DNA of 64,000 nt. Source: Tsuneonella sp. CC-YZS046 (lineage in GTDB: Bacteria; Pseudomonadota; Alphaproteobacteria; Sphingomonadales; Sphingomonadaceae). The notes below the pieces were generated by a model. The model saw only the letters and a program-made list of their open reading frames with translations. It ran no database searches and was not told the DNA's origin. Location: contig NZ_CP141590.1 of assembly GCF_035581365.1 (NCBI RefSeq), positions 1,302,001 through 1,366,000 on the forward strand, in the 5' to 3' direction. Shown one piece after another: positions 17,941 through 27,486 of this stretch. Each line of letters starts with the position of its first letter. The stretch's first letter is position 1. Position numbers and translations under genes: made by a program.

Positions 17941-17959
17941 CTCGCCGGTCGCTTGACTC
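17930..17959. repeat. 14-bp direct duplication across the moeA stop codon
   Basis: CGGTCGCTTGACTC occurs at 17930-17943 and again at 17946-17959, a 16-nt period. Copy 1 contains the moeA stop codon. Copy 2 lies in the lexA leader, where its TTGACT could act as a -35 element about 16 nt from TTACTT. Confidence 0.85.
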
Positions 17960-17980
17960 AAAGGCGAAAGTTGCTTACTT

Positions 17981-17995
17981 GTTCCTCATTCGTTC
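17981..17995 (+). promoter_or_regulatory. SOS (LexA) box
   Basis: GTTC-CTCATTC-GTTC is a perfect match to the alphaproteobacterial LexA operator GTTC-N7-GTTC. It lies 56 nt upstream of the lexA start, so lexA is autoregulated and induced by DNA damage. Confidence 0.93.
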
Positions 17996-18050
17996 ACGCC
18001 GTGGACCGGCAGAAACGATAGGGCCAAAGGCAGAATGAGGAACTGCGTCC

Positions 18051-18740
18051 ATGCTGACCGCCAAACAGCACGAGCTTATCCGTTTCATCCAGACCCGGCT
18101 TGAAGAAACCGGCATTTCGCCTTCCTTCGAGGAAATGAAGGAAGCGCTGGATCTGAAATCGAAGTCAGGCGTGCATCGCCTGATCTCCGCCCTGGAGGAA
18201 CGCGGCTTCATCCGCCGCCTGCCCAATCGCGCCCGCGCGCTGGAAGTGCTCAAGCAGCCGGACGATGTCAGCGCGGCGGGCATCCGCTCGGCGGCTGCCA
18301 ACGATCTTCTCGCGCGCCATACCAGCCCCCCGCCCGCCGCTCCGGCTCCGGCCAACGACGTCATCGAAATTCCGCTGCACGGGCGCATCGCCGCTGGCGT
18401 TCCCATCGAAGCGCTGGAAGGTCAGGCGACCCTTCCGGTTCCGGCCGCCCTGCTCGGTTCGGGCGAGCATTACGCGCTCGAGGTATCGGGTGATTCGATG
18501 ATCGAAGCGGGCATTCTCGACGGCGATTTCGCGCTGGTGAAGCGCACCGATACGGCCCGCGACGGGGAAATCGTGGTGGCGCTGGTGCGCAACGAGGAAG
18601 CGACGCTCAAATATCTGCGCCGGGAAAACGGCAAGATCCGCCTCGATCCCGCCAATGGCGCCTATGAGCCTCAGATCTACGAACCTGGCGAGGTCGTGGT
18701 GCAAGGCAAGCTGGCGGGGCTGCTGCGGCGCTATCATTGA
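18051..18740 (+). CDS. lexA: LexA repressor
   Basis: 229 residues. A winged HTH covers ~1-65 ([20 protein letters not shown] as recognition region). The self-cleavage site is Ala115-Gly116 in HGRIAAGVP. The Ser149 (SGDSM) and Lys187 (ATLKYLR) catalytic dyad is intact. It represses SOS genes until RecA* promotes autocleavage. The linker (~70-105) is Ala/Pro-rich and longer than in E. coli. A perfect SOS box precedes the gene. Confidence 0.98.
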   Translation: MLTAKQHELIRFIQTRLEETGISPSFEEMKEALDLKSKSGVHRLISALEERGFIRRLPNRARALEVLKQPDDVSAAGIRSAAANDLLARHTSPPPAAPAPANDVIEIPLHGRIAAGVPIEALEGQATLPVPAALLGSGEHYALEVSGDSMIEAGILDGDFALVKRTDTARDGEIVVALVRNEEATLKYLRRENGKIRLDPANGAYEPQIYEPGEVVVQGKLAGLLRRYH

Positions 18741-18751
18741 TGGGTGCGTCT

Positions 18752-18772
18752 CCGGCCGCCTTCAGCGGCCGG
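18752..18772. terminator. Convergent hairpin between lexA and comEC
   Basis: CCGGCCGC and GCGGCCGG form a perfect 8-bp stem around a CTTCA loop, 11 nt after the lexA stop. It overlaps the 3' end of the opposing comEC gene. No clear T tract. It probably terminates or stabilises both transcripts. Confidence 0.55.
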
Positions 18773-20858
18773 GCCGCCACCAGCCGTGCTGACCCTGATC
18801 CTCCGCGACCGTGCGGATGGATTGCCCGGCAAGGTCGATCGCCAATCCGCCGGTTTCCCGAAGCATCCGGCGATCGGCCTTGATCCAGCGGGGCTTGCAG
18901 GAACGCGGCAGAGTGCGATCGGCGATCACGATGTCCGCGCGCTCGCAGGCGGCGGCCAGCGCCCGCTCCGCCACCAGCTCCCGGCTGCGGGCCATCAGCA
19001 GATGCCATTCGCGCCCGCCGCGCTTCAGGGCCGCCACGCAGAAATCCGGGCTGCACCGCGCTCCCCGCCATTGCGAGAGCGGCAGCGGCTCCCCATCCAT
19101 TCCCGCCAGTTCCACCAGGTTCTCGCGCGTGAACGAACTCCGGCTGTCGCGCAGCACCAGCAGGCGGCCCCCTTCCCCGGTTATGCCGACATGGCGGCCA
19201 TCGCTGGATACAAGGACATCCGGCCCGGGGCTGATGAGGACCAGAATGCTGGCCAGCAGGGCGGGAAACAGGCCCCACAAGCGGATCGGGCCTCTCCACA
19301 GCGCGAGCCACAACCCACCCACGGCGAGCAGGGCGAAATGGAAGTTGGCCATGGCCGGCATCCGCGTGACGGCGCCAGGCTGGCTTGCGGTCCAGTGCGC
19401 GAGCGCGAGCAGCAGTTCGAGCGACTTTCCCGCGAGCCACCACGCGGGGCCGCCGATGCCCGCCAGATCCAGCAGCAGCGCCAGGGCGATCAGCGGCATC
19501 GAAATGAAGGTAGTGAGCGGGATCGCAACGACATTGGCGAAGGCCCCGTAGACCCCCGCACGATGGAAATGGAACAGCCCGATCGGCATCAGCGCGAACT
19601 CGATCACTACCCCGGTCAGCAGCAGCATCAGGCCCTGGCGGGCGCCGCGCATGATCCAGCCCTGCTCGCCGGGCGCCAGGAATGCACGAACGGGGGCGCT
19701 GGAATGAAGCGCCACGATGGCGATCACCGCCGTAAAGCTCATCTGGAAACTCGGGCTTGCCAGCGCCTCCGGCCACAGCAGCAGGACGAAGGCGGCGGCC
19801 ACCGCAACCATCCTGAGTGACAGCGGCTCCCTGCCGAGGGCCAGGGCGATGAGCACCAGCACGGCGGCGGCGCAACTGCGAATGGTGGGCACCTCCGCGC
19901 CGGTCAGCAGCGTATAGCCGATGCCGACCAGGGCCCCGACGCCGGCGGCGACCACCGGCAATCGCACCCGCAGGGCAAGCCACGGCCACAGGGCGAGCAG
20001 CTTCATCGCCATCAGATAGGCCGCGGCGATGACCGCGCTCACATGCAATCCGCTGATCGAAAGCAGGTGAGTCAGGCCTGAATCGCGCATGGCCACCTCG
20101 TCCTCGGGCGCGATCGCGCCTCTGTCGCCGCTGGCGAAGGCGGCGGCGATGCTGCCGGGCGAGCCGCCCAGCTGCTTGCGGACATGAGCGGACAGGCTAT
20201 TCTTCAGCGCGGAAAGCCCCGGTCCCTCGCTGCCCGGCTCCAGAATCTCCACCTTGCCGATGACGCTGCCCGTGGCGGACAGGCCCGAAAACCACGCGGT
20301 TCGGGCGAAATCATAGCTGCCCGGCAGCATCGGCGGCGCAGGAGGCATCAGCCTGGCCCGCAGACGGATCACCGCACCTTCGCGCAAGCCCCGTGCATCG
20401 GCGCTCTCTTTCAAATTGAGCCGCACCTTGATGGGCCGCGCCGTATCCGGCTCCCGGGTCACGACAACCAGCCGAACCCGATCAAGCGCGGGCTGAGGTA
20501 TGTTTTCGATCACCCTTGCATCGAAAGTAGCGACGACCGGGCGGGCGAGAGGCTGCGCCCCGACCATTTCCGAGCGGGACCAGACCACCAGCACCCCGAG
20601 AAGAAATGCAATCGCCAGCGCGGCCAGCGCCGTGCTCAGGCGCGGATAACGGGTTTCTCCCCGCAAAAGCCGGAAGGAAACAGCCGCGACGATGAGGGCC
20701 ATACCGGACGCGAAGGCCCATTGAACCGGGCCATCCAGCACGAACCAGGCCGCGATTCCCCCCGCCAGGGCAACCGTCAGCCATGGGCCGCGATCGAAAC
20801 CCGATCTGCCCAGAAATCTCTCGATCGCTCCGGCCACGCTGGACAAGCGTGTCGACAT
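18762..20858 (-). CDS. comEC: ComEC/Rec2 competence-type DNA channel
   Basis: 698 residues from the ATG at 20858 (MSTRLSSVAGAIERF); an ATG at 20939 is the alternative. The layout is N-terminal membrane spans, a DUF4131 OB-like periplasmic domain (~90-190), the multi-span Competence domain (~200-520, with HLLSISGLHVSAVIAAAYLM and PTIRSCAAAVLVLIALALGR), and a C-terminal region. This channel passes single-stranded DNA across the inner membrane during transformation. The C-terminal metallo-beta-lactamase-like region has no HxHxDH metal motif, as in many alphaproteobacterial ComEC proteins. The gene is divergent from gltX. Confidence 0.9.
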   Translation of the reverse strand: MSTRLSSVAGAIERFLGRSGFDRGPWLTVALAGGIAAWFVLDGPVQWAFASGMALIVAAVSFRLLRGETRYPRLSTALAALAIAFLLGVLVVWSRSEMVGAQPLARPVVATFDARVIENIPQPALDRVRLVVVTREPDTARPIKVRLNLKESADARGLREGAVIRLRARLMPPAPPMLPGSYDFARTAWFSGLSATGSVIGKVEILEPGSEGPGLSALKNSLSAHVRKQLGGSPGSIAAAFASGDRGAIAPEDEVAMRDSGLTHLLSISGLHVSAVIAAAYLMAMKLLALWPWLALRVRLPVVAAGVGALVGIGYTLLTGAEVPTIRSCAAAVLVLIALALGREPLSLRMVAVAAAFVLLLWPEALASPSFQMSFTAVIAIVALHSSAPVRAFLAPGEQGWIMRGARQGLMLLLTGVVIEFALMPIGLFHFHRAGVYGAFANVVAIPLTTFISMPLIALALLLDLAGIGGPAWWLAGKSLELLLALAHWTASQPGAVTRMPAMANFHFALLAVGGLWLALWRGPIRLWGLFPALLASILVLISPGPDVLVSSDGRHVGITGEGGRLLVLRDSRSSFTRENLVELAGMDGEPLPLSQWRGARCSPDFCVAALKRGGREWHLLMARSRELVAERALAAACERADIVIADRTLPRSCKPRWIKADRRMLRETGGLAIDLAGQSIRTVAEDQGQHGWWRPGR

Positions 20859-20967
20859 TCGCCATTGGCGCTGCAATGCAGCATCATGTAGGACGTGCTG
20901 GCCGGCAATCGGCACTTCCGGAACGGCGTTGCTGACCATGAAGCTATAGGAAAGGAAGCGGAGGCAT

Positions 20968-22407
20968 ATGGCAAGTGCAGGGGGAAACTCTGTGATCACC
21001 CGTTTTGCTCCGTCCCCGACCGGATTCCTGCATATCGGCGGCGCCCGCACTGCCCTGTTCAACTGGCTCTTCGCGCGCCACCACGGCGGCAAGGCCCTGC
21101 TTCGCATTGAAGACACGGACCGCGCCCGCTCCACCCAGGAGGCGATCGACGCCATTATCGACGGCCTCGCCTGGCTCGGGCTGGATTGGGACGAAGCGCC
21201 GGTGTTCCAGTCGGAACGGGGCGCCCGCCATGTCGAGGTGGCGGAAAGGCTCCTGGAACATGGCCACGCCTACCGCTGCTATGCGACCCAGGAAGAGCTG
21301 GAAGAAATGCGCGCCGCCCAACGCGCGGCAAAGCAGCCGCTGCGCTATGACGGGCGCTGGCGCCATCGCGATCCATCGGAAGCGCCGCCGGGCGCGCCAT
21401 TCGTGGTGAGGATCAAGACGCCGGAGAGCGGGGAAACCATCATCGACGATGCGGTTCAGGGGCGCGTCACCGTCCAGAACAGCGAGCTGGACGATTACAT
21501 CATCCTGCGCTCGGACGGCACGCCCACCTACATGCTCGCGGTGGTGGTCGACGATCACGACATGGGCGTCACCCATATCATTCGCGGGGACGACCATCTC
21601 AACAACGCATTCCGCCAATTGCCGATCATCCGGGCGATGGATGAAATCGAGGGCGGCTGGCCCATGCCGGTCTATGCCCATATTCCCCTGATCCACGGGC
21701 AGGATGGCGCCAAGCTTTCCAAGCGCCATGGCGCGCTCGGGGTGGAGGCCTATCGCGACGAGATGGGCATTCTGCCCGAGGCCCTGTGCAATTACCTGCT
21801 CCGCCTCGGCTGGGGATATGGCGACCGGGAGGTGATCGGCCGCGAAGAAGCGATCCAGCTGTTCGACCTGGACGGCGTGGGCAAGAGCCCTTCCCGCTTC
21901 GATATTGCGAAGGTCCAGAATCTCAACGGGCAATATATCCGCGAAGCCGACGACAGCAGGCTGGCCCGGCTCGTCGCACCCAGGATCGGTCAGCAGGCCG
22001 ATCTCGCCTTGCTGGAAAAGGCCATGCCGGTGCTCAAGACCCGGGCAAGGGATCTCAACGAGCTGGCCGATGGGGCAGCCTTCCTTTTCAAGACGCGCCC
22101 GCTGGCCCTTACCGAGAAGGCGGAAGCCTTGCTGGACCGGGATTCCCGCGCGCTTCTGACACGGATTTCGGAGCGTCTGCTCCGGGAAAATGACTGGACA
22201 AGCGAAGCATTGGAAGCCAGTCTGAAAGCAATGGCGGAGGATCTTGGGCTTGGCCTGGGCAAGCTCGCGCAGCCGCTTCGAGCGGCGTTAACGGGGCAAA
22301 CGACCTCGCCAGGAATTTTCGATGTTCTGGTTCTACTCGGCAGGGAGGAGAGCCTCGCGCGGATCGACGCGCAGGCTGCTGTTTCGAGCGAATCACAGGG
22401 TCAATAA
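20968..22407 (+). CDS. gltX: Glutamyl-tRNA synthetase
   Basis: 479 residues, class-I synthetase. The HIGH equivalent is HIGG at 22-25 ([15 protein letters not shown]), and the KMSKS equivalent is KLSKR near 249-253. [20 protein letters not shown] and the [12 protein letters not shown] block are typical. It charges tRNA-Glu and possibly tRNA-Gln, since many alphaproteobacteria lack GlnRS. A GGAGG lies just before the ATG at 20968. gltA follows after 12 nt. Confidence 0.97.
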   Translation: MASAGGNSVITRFAPSPTGFLHIGGARTALFNWLFARHHGGKALLRIEDTDRARSTQEAIDAIIDGLAWLGLDWDEAPVFQSERGARHVEVAERLLEHGHAYRCYATQEELEEMRAAQRAAKQPLRYDGRWRHRDPSEAPPGAPFVVRIKTPESGETIIDDAVQGRVTVQNSELDDYIILRSDGTPTYMLAVVVDDHDMGVTHIIRGDDHLNNAFRQLPIIRAMDEIEGGWPMPVYAHIPLIHGQDGAKLSKRHGALGVEAYRDEMGILPEALCNYLLRLGWGYGDREVIGREEAIQLFDLDGVGKSPSRFDIAKVQNLNGQYIREADDSRLARLVAPRIGQQADLALLEKAMPVLKTRARDLNELADGAAFLFKTRPLALTEKAEALLDRDSRALLTRISERLLRENDWTSEALEASLKAMAEDLGLGLGKLAQPLRAALTGQTTSPGIFDVLVLLGREESLARIDAQAAVSSESQGQ

Positions 22408-22419
22408 GGAGATAGTGAG

Positions 22420-23706
22420 TTGGCGGATAATCAGGCAAAGCTGAGCGCTAAGGGGGGTGAGTGGGACATGCCGATCCTCCAGGGATCGGTCGGACCCGAT
22501 GTGATCGACATTCGCAAGCTCTACGCCCAGACGGACATGTTCACCTATGATCCGGGCTTTACCTCGACCGCAAGCTGCGAAAGCGCTCTCACCTATATCG
22601 ATGGCGACGAAGGCGTTCTGCTGCATCGCGGCTATCCGATCGGCCAGCTCGCCGAAAGCTCCAACTTCATGGAGGTCAGCTACCTGCTGTTGAATGGCGA
22701 ATTGCCCAGCCAGCAGGAACTCGACGATTTCACCCGCACCATCACCCGTCACACGATGCTGCACGAGCAGCTTTCCGCGTTCTATCACGGCTTCCGGCGC
22801 GATGCTCACCCGATGGCCATCATGTGCGGCGTGGTCGGCGCGCTTTCCGCATTCTACCACGATTCGACCGACATATCCGATCCGCAGCACCGCAAGATCA
22901 GCTCGCATCGCCTGATCGCCAAGATGCCGACGATCGCGGCCATGGCCTACAAATATTCGGTGGGCCAGCCCTTCGTCTATCCAGACAATTCGCTGTCCTA
23001 TACCGGCAATTTCCTGCGCATGACCTTCGGGGTTCCGGCCGAGGAATATGAAGTGGTTCCGGCCGTGGAGAAGGCGATGGACCGGATCTTCATCCTTCAC
23101 GCCGATCACGAGCAGAACGCTTCGACCTCGACCGTGCGTCTCGCCGGATCGTCGGGCGCCAATCCGTTCGCCTGCATCGCGGCGGGCATCGCCTGCCTGT
23201 GGGGCCCGGCGCATGGCGGCGCGAACGAAGCCGCGCTGAACATGCTCAAGGAAATCGGCACGCCCGACAAGATTCCGCACTATATCGAGCGCGCGAAGGA
23301 CAAGAACGATCCGTTCCGCCTGATGGGCTTCGGCCATCGCGTCTACAAGAACTACGATCCGCGCGCCACGGTGATGCAGTCCACCGTGCGCGAGGTGTTC
23401 GAAGCGCTCAAGGTCAACGATCCGCTGTTCGAAACCGCGCTTCGCCTTGAAGAGATCGCGCTGAGCGATCCCTATTTCATCGAGAAGAAGCTGTTCCCCA
23501 ACGTTGACTTCTACTCGGGCATCATCCTGTCGGCGATCGGCTTCCCGACCACGATGTTCACCGTGCTGTTCGCCCTTGCCCGGACCGTGGGCTGGGTGGC
23601 GCAGTGGAACGAGATGATCTCGGACCCAGGCCAGAAGATCGGCCGGCCGCGCCAGCTCTACACCGGCCCGACCCAGCGCGATTATGTGCCGGTCGACAAG
23701 CGCTGA
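22420..23706 (+). CDS. gltA: Citrate synthase (TTG start)
   Basis: 428 residues, type II hexameric citrate synthase. Catalytic blocks are [20 protein letters not shown] (His), [11 protein letters not shown] (His) and [16 protein letters not shown] (with Asp further on). It condenses oxaloacetate and acetyl-CoA, the first TCA step. The initiation codon is TTG at 22420, supported by AAGGAG 8 nt upstream and by the normal N-terminus ADNQAKLS. No in-frame ATG exists before residue ~17. It is co-directional with gltX. Confidence 0.97.
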   Translation: MADNQAKLSAKGGEWDMPILQGSVGPDVIDIRKLYAQTDMFTYDPGFTSTASCESALTYIDGDEGVLLHRGYPIGQLAESSNFMEVSYLLLNGELPSQQELDDFTRTITRHTMLHEQLSAFYHGFRRDAHPMAIMCGVVGALSAFYHDSTDISDPQHRKISSHRLIAKMPTIAAMAYKYSVGQPFVYPDNSLSYTGNFLRMTFGVPAEEYEVVPAVEKAMDRIFILHADHEQNASTSTVRLAGSSGANPFACIAAGIACLWGPAHGGANEAALNMLKEIGTPDKIPHYIERAKDKNDPFRLMGFGHRVYKNYDPRATVMQSTVREVFEALKVNDPLFETALRLEEIALSDPYFIEKKLFPNVDFYSGIILSAIGFPTTMFTVLFALARTVGWVAQWNEMISDPGQKIGRPRQLYTGPTQRDYVPVDKR

Positions 23707-23798
23707 AGCGATCCTGTAACCGGGCCTTTCCGACTGCGTTCTCGGCGCCGGCGCTTTCCGGCGTGCGGCGATGCGTCGAAGGTCCGGCATCGCGATAC

Positions 23799-23828
23799 GG
23801 CCAGCCGGACGCTCCGGCTGGTCCTTCC
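23799..23828. terminator. Strong hairpin between gltA and the opposing kinase-like gene
   Basis: CCAGCCGGA (23801-23809) and TCCGGCTGG (23813-23821) form a perfect 9-bp stem with a 3-nt CGC loop, followed by TCCTTCCCC. It lies 93 nt after gltA and 14 nt before the end of the convergent gene, so it may serve both. Confidence 0.6.
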
Positions 23829-23841
23829 CCGATAGAGCCGC

Positions 23842-25209
23842 TCAGCCTTCCGTCGGCAATTCGAGGATGAAGCGCGCGCCCTGCCCCGGCGCGCTTTCGA
23901 CCGAAAGCTCTCCGCGCATCGCCCGCGCCAGACGCCGGGAGATGTAAAGCCCGAGGCCAGAACCGCCGTCCCCGCTCCGGCCCAGCCGCTCGAACTTGTT
24001 GAAGATCACGGCCTGATCTTCCTCCGACAGTCCCTTGCCCTGATCGGCGACGACTATTCGCGCACGGCCATCCATCTGCTCCGCCCGCACCCAGACCTGG
24101 GAATCTTCGGGCGCGTAGCGAATGGCATTGCCGAGAAGATTGAGCAAAATCTGCAGGACGCGGCGAAATTCGCCGATAGCGGGCACGGATTCATCGCTAT
24201 CGGGCAGATCGACGCGGATGTTGCGTTCCTGCGCCCGCACACCGAGGATACCCGCGGCCCGCTGGGCGACATCGGCCAGGTCGATCTTGTCCGGGCTGGT
24301 CGAGAAATCGTCCGCCTCCACCACTTCGAGATCGGACAGGTCGTCGAGCAGGGCGAGCAGATGCTGGCCCGCCGAAGCGATATCGGCCGCATAATCGCTA
24401 TATTCGTCCGCCAGGGGACCGGCGAGCCGGGTGCGGATGGTTTCCGCATTGGCAATGATGCGCGCGATCGGCTGCCGGAGAACCGGGGCCACCTCGCGGC
24501 CGATGGCGGCAGCCGGGCGCTGCGCGGATCTGGCGGGGGCGGAAGCCTCCGGCGGCGGCTCCTCGGCCACAAGGTTCAATTCGAAGCCCGCACTTCCGGC
24601 ATCCGGCCACCCCAGCGGAATCAGGCTGGCCCGCCAATTGCGATCCGATCCCGGCAATTGCAGGAAGGCTCCGTCCAGAAGGCGCCAATGAAGCGGCTGG
24701 CGATGCGCGCTGCCGGCAATTTCCACGAAATCCGTCCAGTAGCGCCCGCGCCCGGCCTGCATCCGGGCGGCCAGATCTGCCAATTCCGGGGCGGAGCTTT
24801 CCACCACCAGAATCCTCTGCCTCGCATCCAGGCGAACGGTGAGTTCCGCGAGGTGGCGATCGATTATCGCCCGGCGTTCCGCATGGGCGGCAATGTCCTC
24901 CGCGCGCAACAAGGATGTCTGCCAGTTGGCGATAGCGATCCGGCAGCCGCCGGAACCATCCTCTGCGGGCTGGACCTCGACCCATGCGGTAATCAGTTCT
25001 TCCCCATCCTGCGCCTGGATCGCGCGGGCAAGGCGAAGCCCGTAATGCCGCGACTTACGCGCCAGCGCCAGCAGTTCGGGCACTGCGATGCTGCCGGGAA
25101 TCTGCCCGCCGCAACGCAGTTGCAAGGTGGCCAAAGGTTCATCGGCTTCCAGCAGGCGATCATCCGCATCGCTTCTTGCGCGCACCAGAATGGAACCTCC
25201 ACCTGTCAT
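23842..25209 (-). CDS. Histidine-kinase-like protein lacking the phospho-acceptor His
   Basis: 455 residues, no membrane span. Residues ~1-230 are a sensory/PAS-like region. Residues ~236-300 align with a HisKA dimerisation domain of the PleC/DivJ type (LRQPIARI, then GPLADEY and GQHLLALLDDLSDLE). However, the usual S-H-E-L-R-T-P reads A-P-V-L-R-Q-P, so Pro242 replaces the His. The HATPase domain looks intact: N-box NLLGNAIRY (N361), G1 DQGKG (389-393) and G2 GGSGLGL (415-421). It may be a pseudokinase that binds ATP or a partner kinase. The start ATG lies 1 nt after the stop of the upstream gene, so they are cotranscribed. Confidence 0.85.
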   Translation of the reverse strand: MTGGGSILVRARSDADDRLLEADEPLATLQLRCGGQIPGSIAVPELLALARKSRHYGLRLARAIQAQDGEELITAWVEVQPAEDGSGGCRIAIANWQTSLLRAEDIAAHAERRAIIDRHLAELTVRLDARQRILVVESSAPELADLAARMQAGRGRYWTDFVEIAGSAHRQPLHWRLLDGAFLQLPGSDRNWRASLIPLGWPDAGSAGFELNLVAEEPPPEASAPARSAQRPAAAIGREVAPVLRQPIARIIANAETIRTRLAGPLADEYSDYAADIASAGQHLLALLDDLSDLEVVEADDFSTSPDKIDLADVAQRAAGILGVRAQERNIRVDLPDSDESVPAIGEFRRVLQILLNLLGNAIRYAPEDSQVWVRAEQMDGRARIVVADQGKGLSEEDQAVIFNKFERLGRSGDGGSGLGLYISRRLARAMRGELSVESAPGQGARFILELPTEG

Positions 25210-25210
25210 A

Positions 25211-26182
25211 TCACGCCTCCGCCAGCGCAATCGAGGAATCCGAAAGCAGCTCCGCCGCGCGATCCGGGCCGACAATCTCCATTCCATCCGGAATCGCAAT
25301 TTCGGGATGCAGCACCGCAAGCTGCGCGAACACCGCTTCCCGTTCCAGTCCAGCGGACCGCAGGGACAGCAGCAGCCGGGCCAATTGATCCTCATGCGTC
25401 GAAAGAGCGACAAGCCGCCGGTCCTGCCCGGATGCAAGCGCCATGGACGTAAGGAACAATGCCACGCCGGAATCGGAAATGTTCAATCCGCTCGCGGCGC
25501 CCTCCTTGAAGCCGGTGACAAGCCGGGCCATCAGGCCAAGCCGGCTGCGTCCTTCGTCAAAGGCATTGCGCAAATCCCGTTCGACCGCCGTGACGGCTTC
25601 GGCATCCGCTTCGGACGCGACGGCCGACCAGGCTTGCAGCACTCCGTGAAGCAGATCGCCGGGCAATTCCGTCAGCGGCAGTTCCATCCGCCGCTGCTGC
25701 TGGACGAACCTCGCCTGAGAGGCCAGAAAGCCCATCGCAATCTCGGCATTATCCGCATCGTCCGACGCCACAAGGCGTTGCAGCATGGGCGACAATACCG
25801 GGTCCAGCCCCCCGCTCCGCTGCAATCTTTCGGCCAATTGCCACTCGATCGCCAGGGAATGCGCATGGGTGAGCGCCACTGCGTTGGACGCAAGCACCGC
25901 TTTCAGAGGGCCTGACCTCTGTTCGACGAAGTTCCCGCGATCCTCCACTCCGGATTTCTCGGCCAGGAAAGTCAGCAACTGGCTCTCCACATGCGACAGC
26001 ATGCCCCTGATGCGCGCGAGAACGGCATCGCTGAAAATCGAACGATCGTGATTGGCCAGAAGATGCCCTAGCACCTGCTTGGCCGAAACAATCAGCTCAT
26101 CGCCGCGCGCAAGTTCTTCGCGCAGCGCGAATTCCACGGAATCGTCGGCAAGTTCGGTCGTGGCGGCTTCCATCATTCCCAC
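25211..26182 (-). CDS. Conserved hypothetical helical protein (DUF2336-like?)
   Basis: 323 residues, almost entirely predicted alpha-helix. It has Leu-rich repeats of helices (LRSAGLEREAVFAQLAVLHP) and no membrane span or signal peptide. The C-terminus ends with helical SLRS/DRAAELLSDSS. The overall feel is of HEAT-like DUF2336 proteins, but I am not certain of that assignment. It is directly upstream of, and nearly overlaps, the His-less kinase gene, so the two products probably work together. A CtrA-like TTAA-N7-TTAT sequence lies 18-32 nt upstream of its ATG. Confidence 0.6.
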   Translation of the reverse strand: MGMMEAATTELADDSVEFALREELARGDELIVSAKQVLGHLLANHDRSIFSDAVLARIRGMLSHVESQLLTFLAEKSGVEDRGNFVEQRSGPLKAVLASNAVALTHAHSLAIEWQLAERLQRSGGLDPVLSPMLQRLVASDDADNAEIAMGFLASQARFVQQQRRMELPLTELPGDLLHGVLQAWSAVASEADAEAVTAVERDLRNAFDEGRSRLGLMARLVTGFKEGAASGLNISDSGVALFLTSMALASGQDRRLVALSTHEDQLARLLLSLRSAGLEREAVFAQLAVLHPEIAIPDGMEIVGPDRAAELLSDSSIALAEA

Positions 26183-26199
26183 GCCATATCAGCTTGTAG

Positions 26200-26214
26200 T
26201 TAAGCCTGCGTTAT
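26200..26214. promoter_or_regulatory. CtrA-like box upstream of the helical protein gene
   Basis: TTAA-GCCTGCG-TTAT matches the cell-cycle regulator CtrA consensus TTAA-N7-TTAA at 7 of 8 positions. It sits in the short gap (26183-26210) between the reverse-strand genes. It overlaps the stop of the preceding membrane-protein gene. Confidence 0.4.
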
Positions 26215-27407
26215 CTTTGTCGAAGGTGCTGAATCACGACGCCGCCGACAAGCCCGGCCACGATGATGAGCTGCGCCACCGGCAGGATGGTGCCCGTGGC
26301 CGCCGCGGCGGCAAGCGCCAGCCCCAGCACCCCGCGATCACTTGCAAGGGCTATCCAGGTGGCAGGCAGGATCGTCGCCAGGAGCCGCAGGAGCGCGATC
26401 AATGCGATGCCCGCGAAAATGCCATCACGCAATTCGCCCTGCCCGGCCTGAACCGCGCAGGCGGCGATTGCCGCGATGCAGCCATCGAGCAGCCATACCT
26501 GCACCCGCTCCAGCAGCGGGTGGCCGACGCCTGCATCGCGCGATGCCGCTTCGAGGCGATACAGGCCCGATGCGAACTGGGCGGCAATGAACGACAACAC
26601 CGTGAGCAGGAAGCCCAGCGCGGGGGAAAAGCCCAATCCCAGCGCAAGGCCGCCCAGCGCAAGAATGGGCGCGATCGCCAGATAGGCTCCCACCCGCCTG
26701 CCACGACGCAACAGGGCTACGCCGAACGTGGAAAGCAGAATTTTCGCGAGAGAGGAAAAGGGGGAAAAGCCGGCCGTCTGCGGCAAGTGGCGCCTGAGCC
26801 ATGAAGGCTCCAGCGCCGCCGCCTGTTCCTGCCGCGCCACCAGCGGCCATCTGCCTTCCGCGAGAACGGCATCAGGCAGAGGAATTTCCGGCACACGGGA
26901 CTGGAGCGCTATCCGCAGCAACGAACCGATCACATCGCAATCGGGCGGAAGCTCGGCAAGCCGCTCGACCAATCGGCCCGGCATGGAGAGGGCGCCGGCC
27001 CAGGCATGATTGAGATCCACCCGTTCAAAACCCGCAGGTATCCCCGTTTCAGCCGGCAGGACCAAAACGCCGCTATACTTTGAAAAAAGCTCGAATACCG
27101 AGCTTTCGAGAGGGAGCAGCCCTTCGGCCAGCACCAGCAATTCATCCGTGGCGCGCAGCAGCCCCACCAGAGGCCGGGGGCCGGTCACTACATGAAATCT
27201 TGCACCCGCGGCCTCGCAGCGATGCTGTAGCGGCAGCAAGGGCTGGTGCAGGTGATCGGCCAGGCAGACGATTCGCTCGCAACCCAGCGCGAGCGCGAGA
27301 TCGAGCTGGCGCAAGGCGATGCTGCGCCCCGCGAACTCGATGGAAGCGCGATAACCGCCATCGGCGCCGTCGCTCGGTATGGTCATGGAAAGAAGGGCGA
27401 CACGCAC
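26211..27407 (-). CDS. Membrane protein with N-terminal nucleotidyltransferase-like region
   Basis: 398 residues from a GTG at 27407 (an ATG 21 nt on is possible). Residues ~1-205 are soluble and have an alternating alpha/beta pattern (LRQLDLALALGCERIVCLAD, then ELLVLAEGLLPL) reminiscent of GT-A/nucleotidyltransferase folds. Residues ~215-398 contain about five membrane spans. The two-part layout recalls bifunctional nucleotidyltransferase/CDP-alcohol phosphatidyltransferase enzymes, but the DGxxAR motif of the latter is absent, so any lipid-synthesis role is unproven. It lies between two genes of a putative signalling/polarity locus. Confidence 0.55.
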   Translation of the reverse strand: MRVALLSMTIPSDGADGGYRASIEFAGRSIALRQLDLALALGCERIVCLADHLHQPLLPLQHRCEAAGARFHVVTGPRPLVGLLRATDELLVLAEGLLPLESSVFELFSKYSGVLVLPAETGIPAGFERVDLNHAWAGALSMPGRLVERLAELPPDCDVIGSLLRIALQSRVPEIPLPDAVLAEGRWPLVARQEQAAALEPSWLRRHLPQTAGFSPFSSLAKILLSTFGVALLRRGRRVGAYLAIAPILALGGLALGLGFSPALGFLLTVLSFIAAQFASGLYRLEAASRDAGVGHPLLERVQVWLLDGCIAAIAACAVQAGQGELRDGIFAGIALIALLRLLATILPATWIALASDRGVLGLALAAAAATGTILPVAQLIIVAGLVGGVVIQHLRQR

Positions 27408-27486
27408 CCGCAGAGGCTCCCGAAATTTCGCGCAATCTAGGCAGGCGCGTGCCTCCTGCCAAGCAACTCAATGCCGAAATAGCGTG

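Noticed and set aside
20859-21155. ComEC start upstream of 20858
   Set aside because: Would overlap the divergent gltX start and adds non-homologous, polar sequence.
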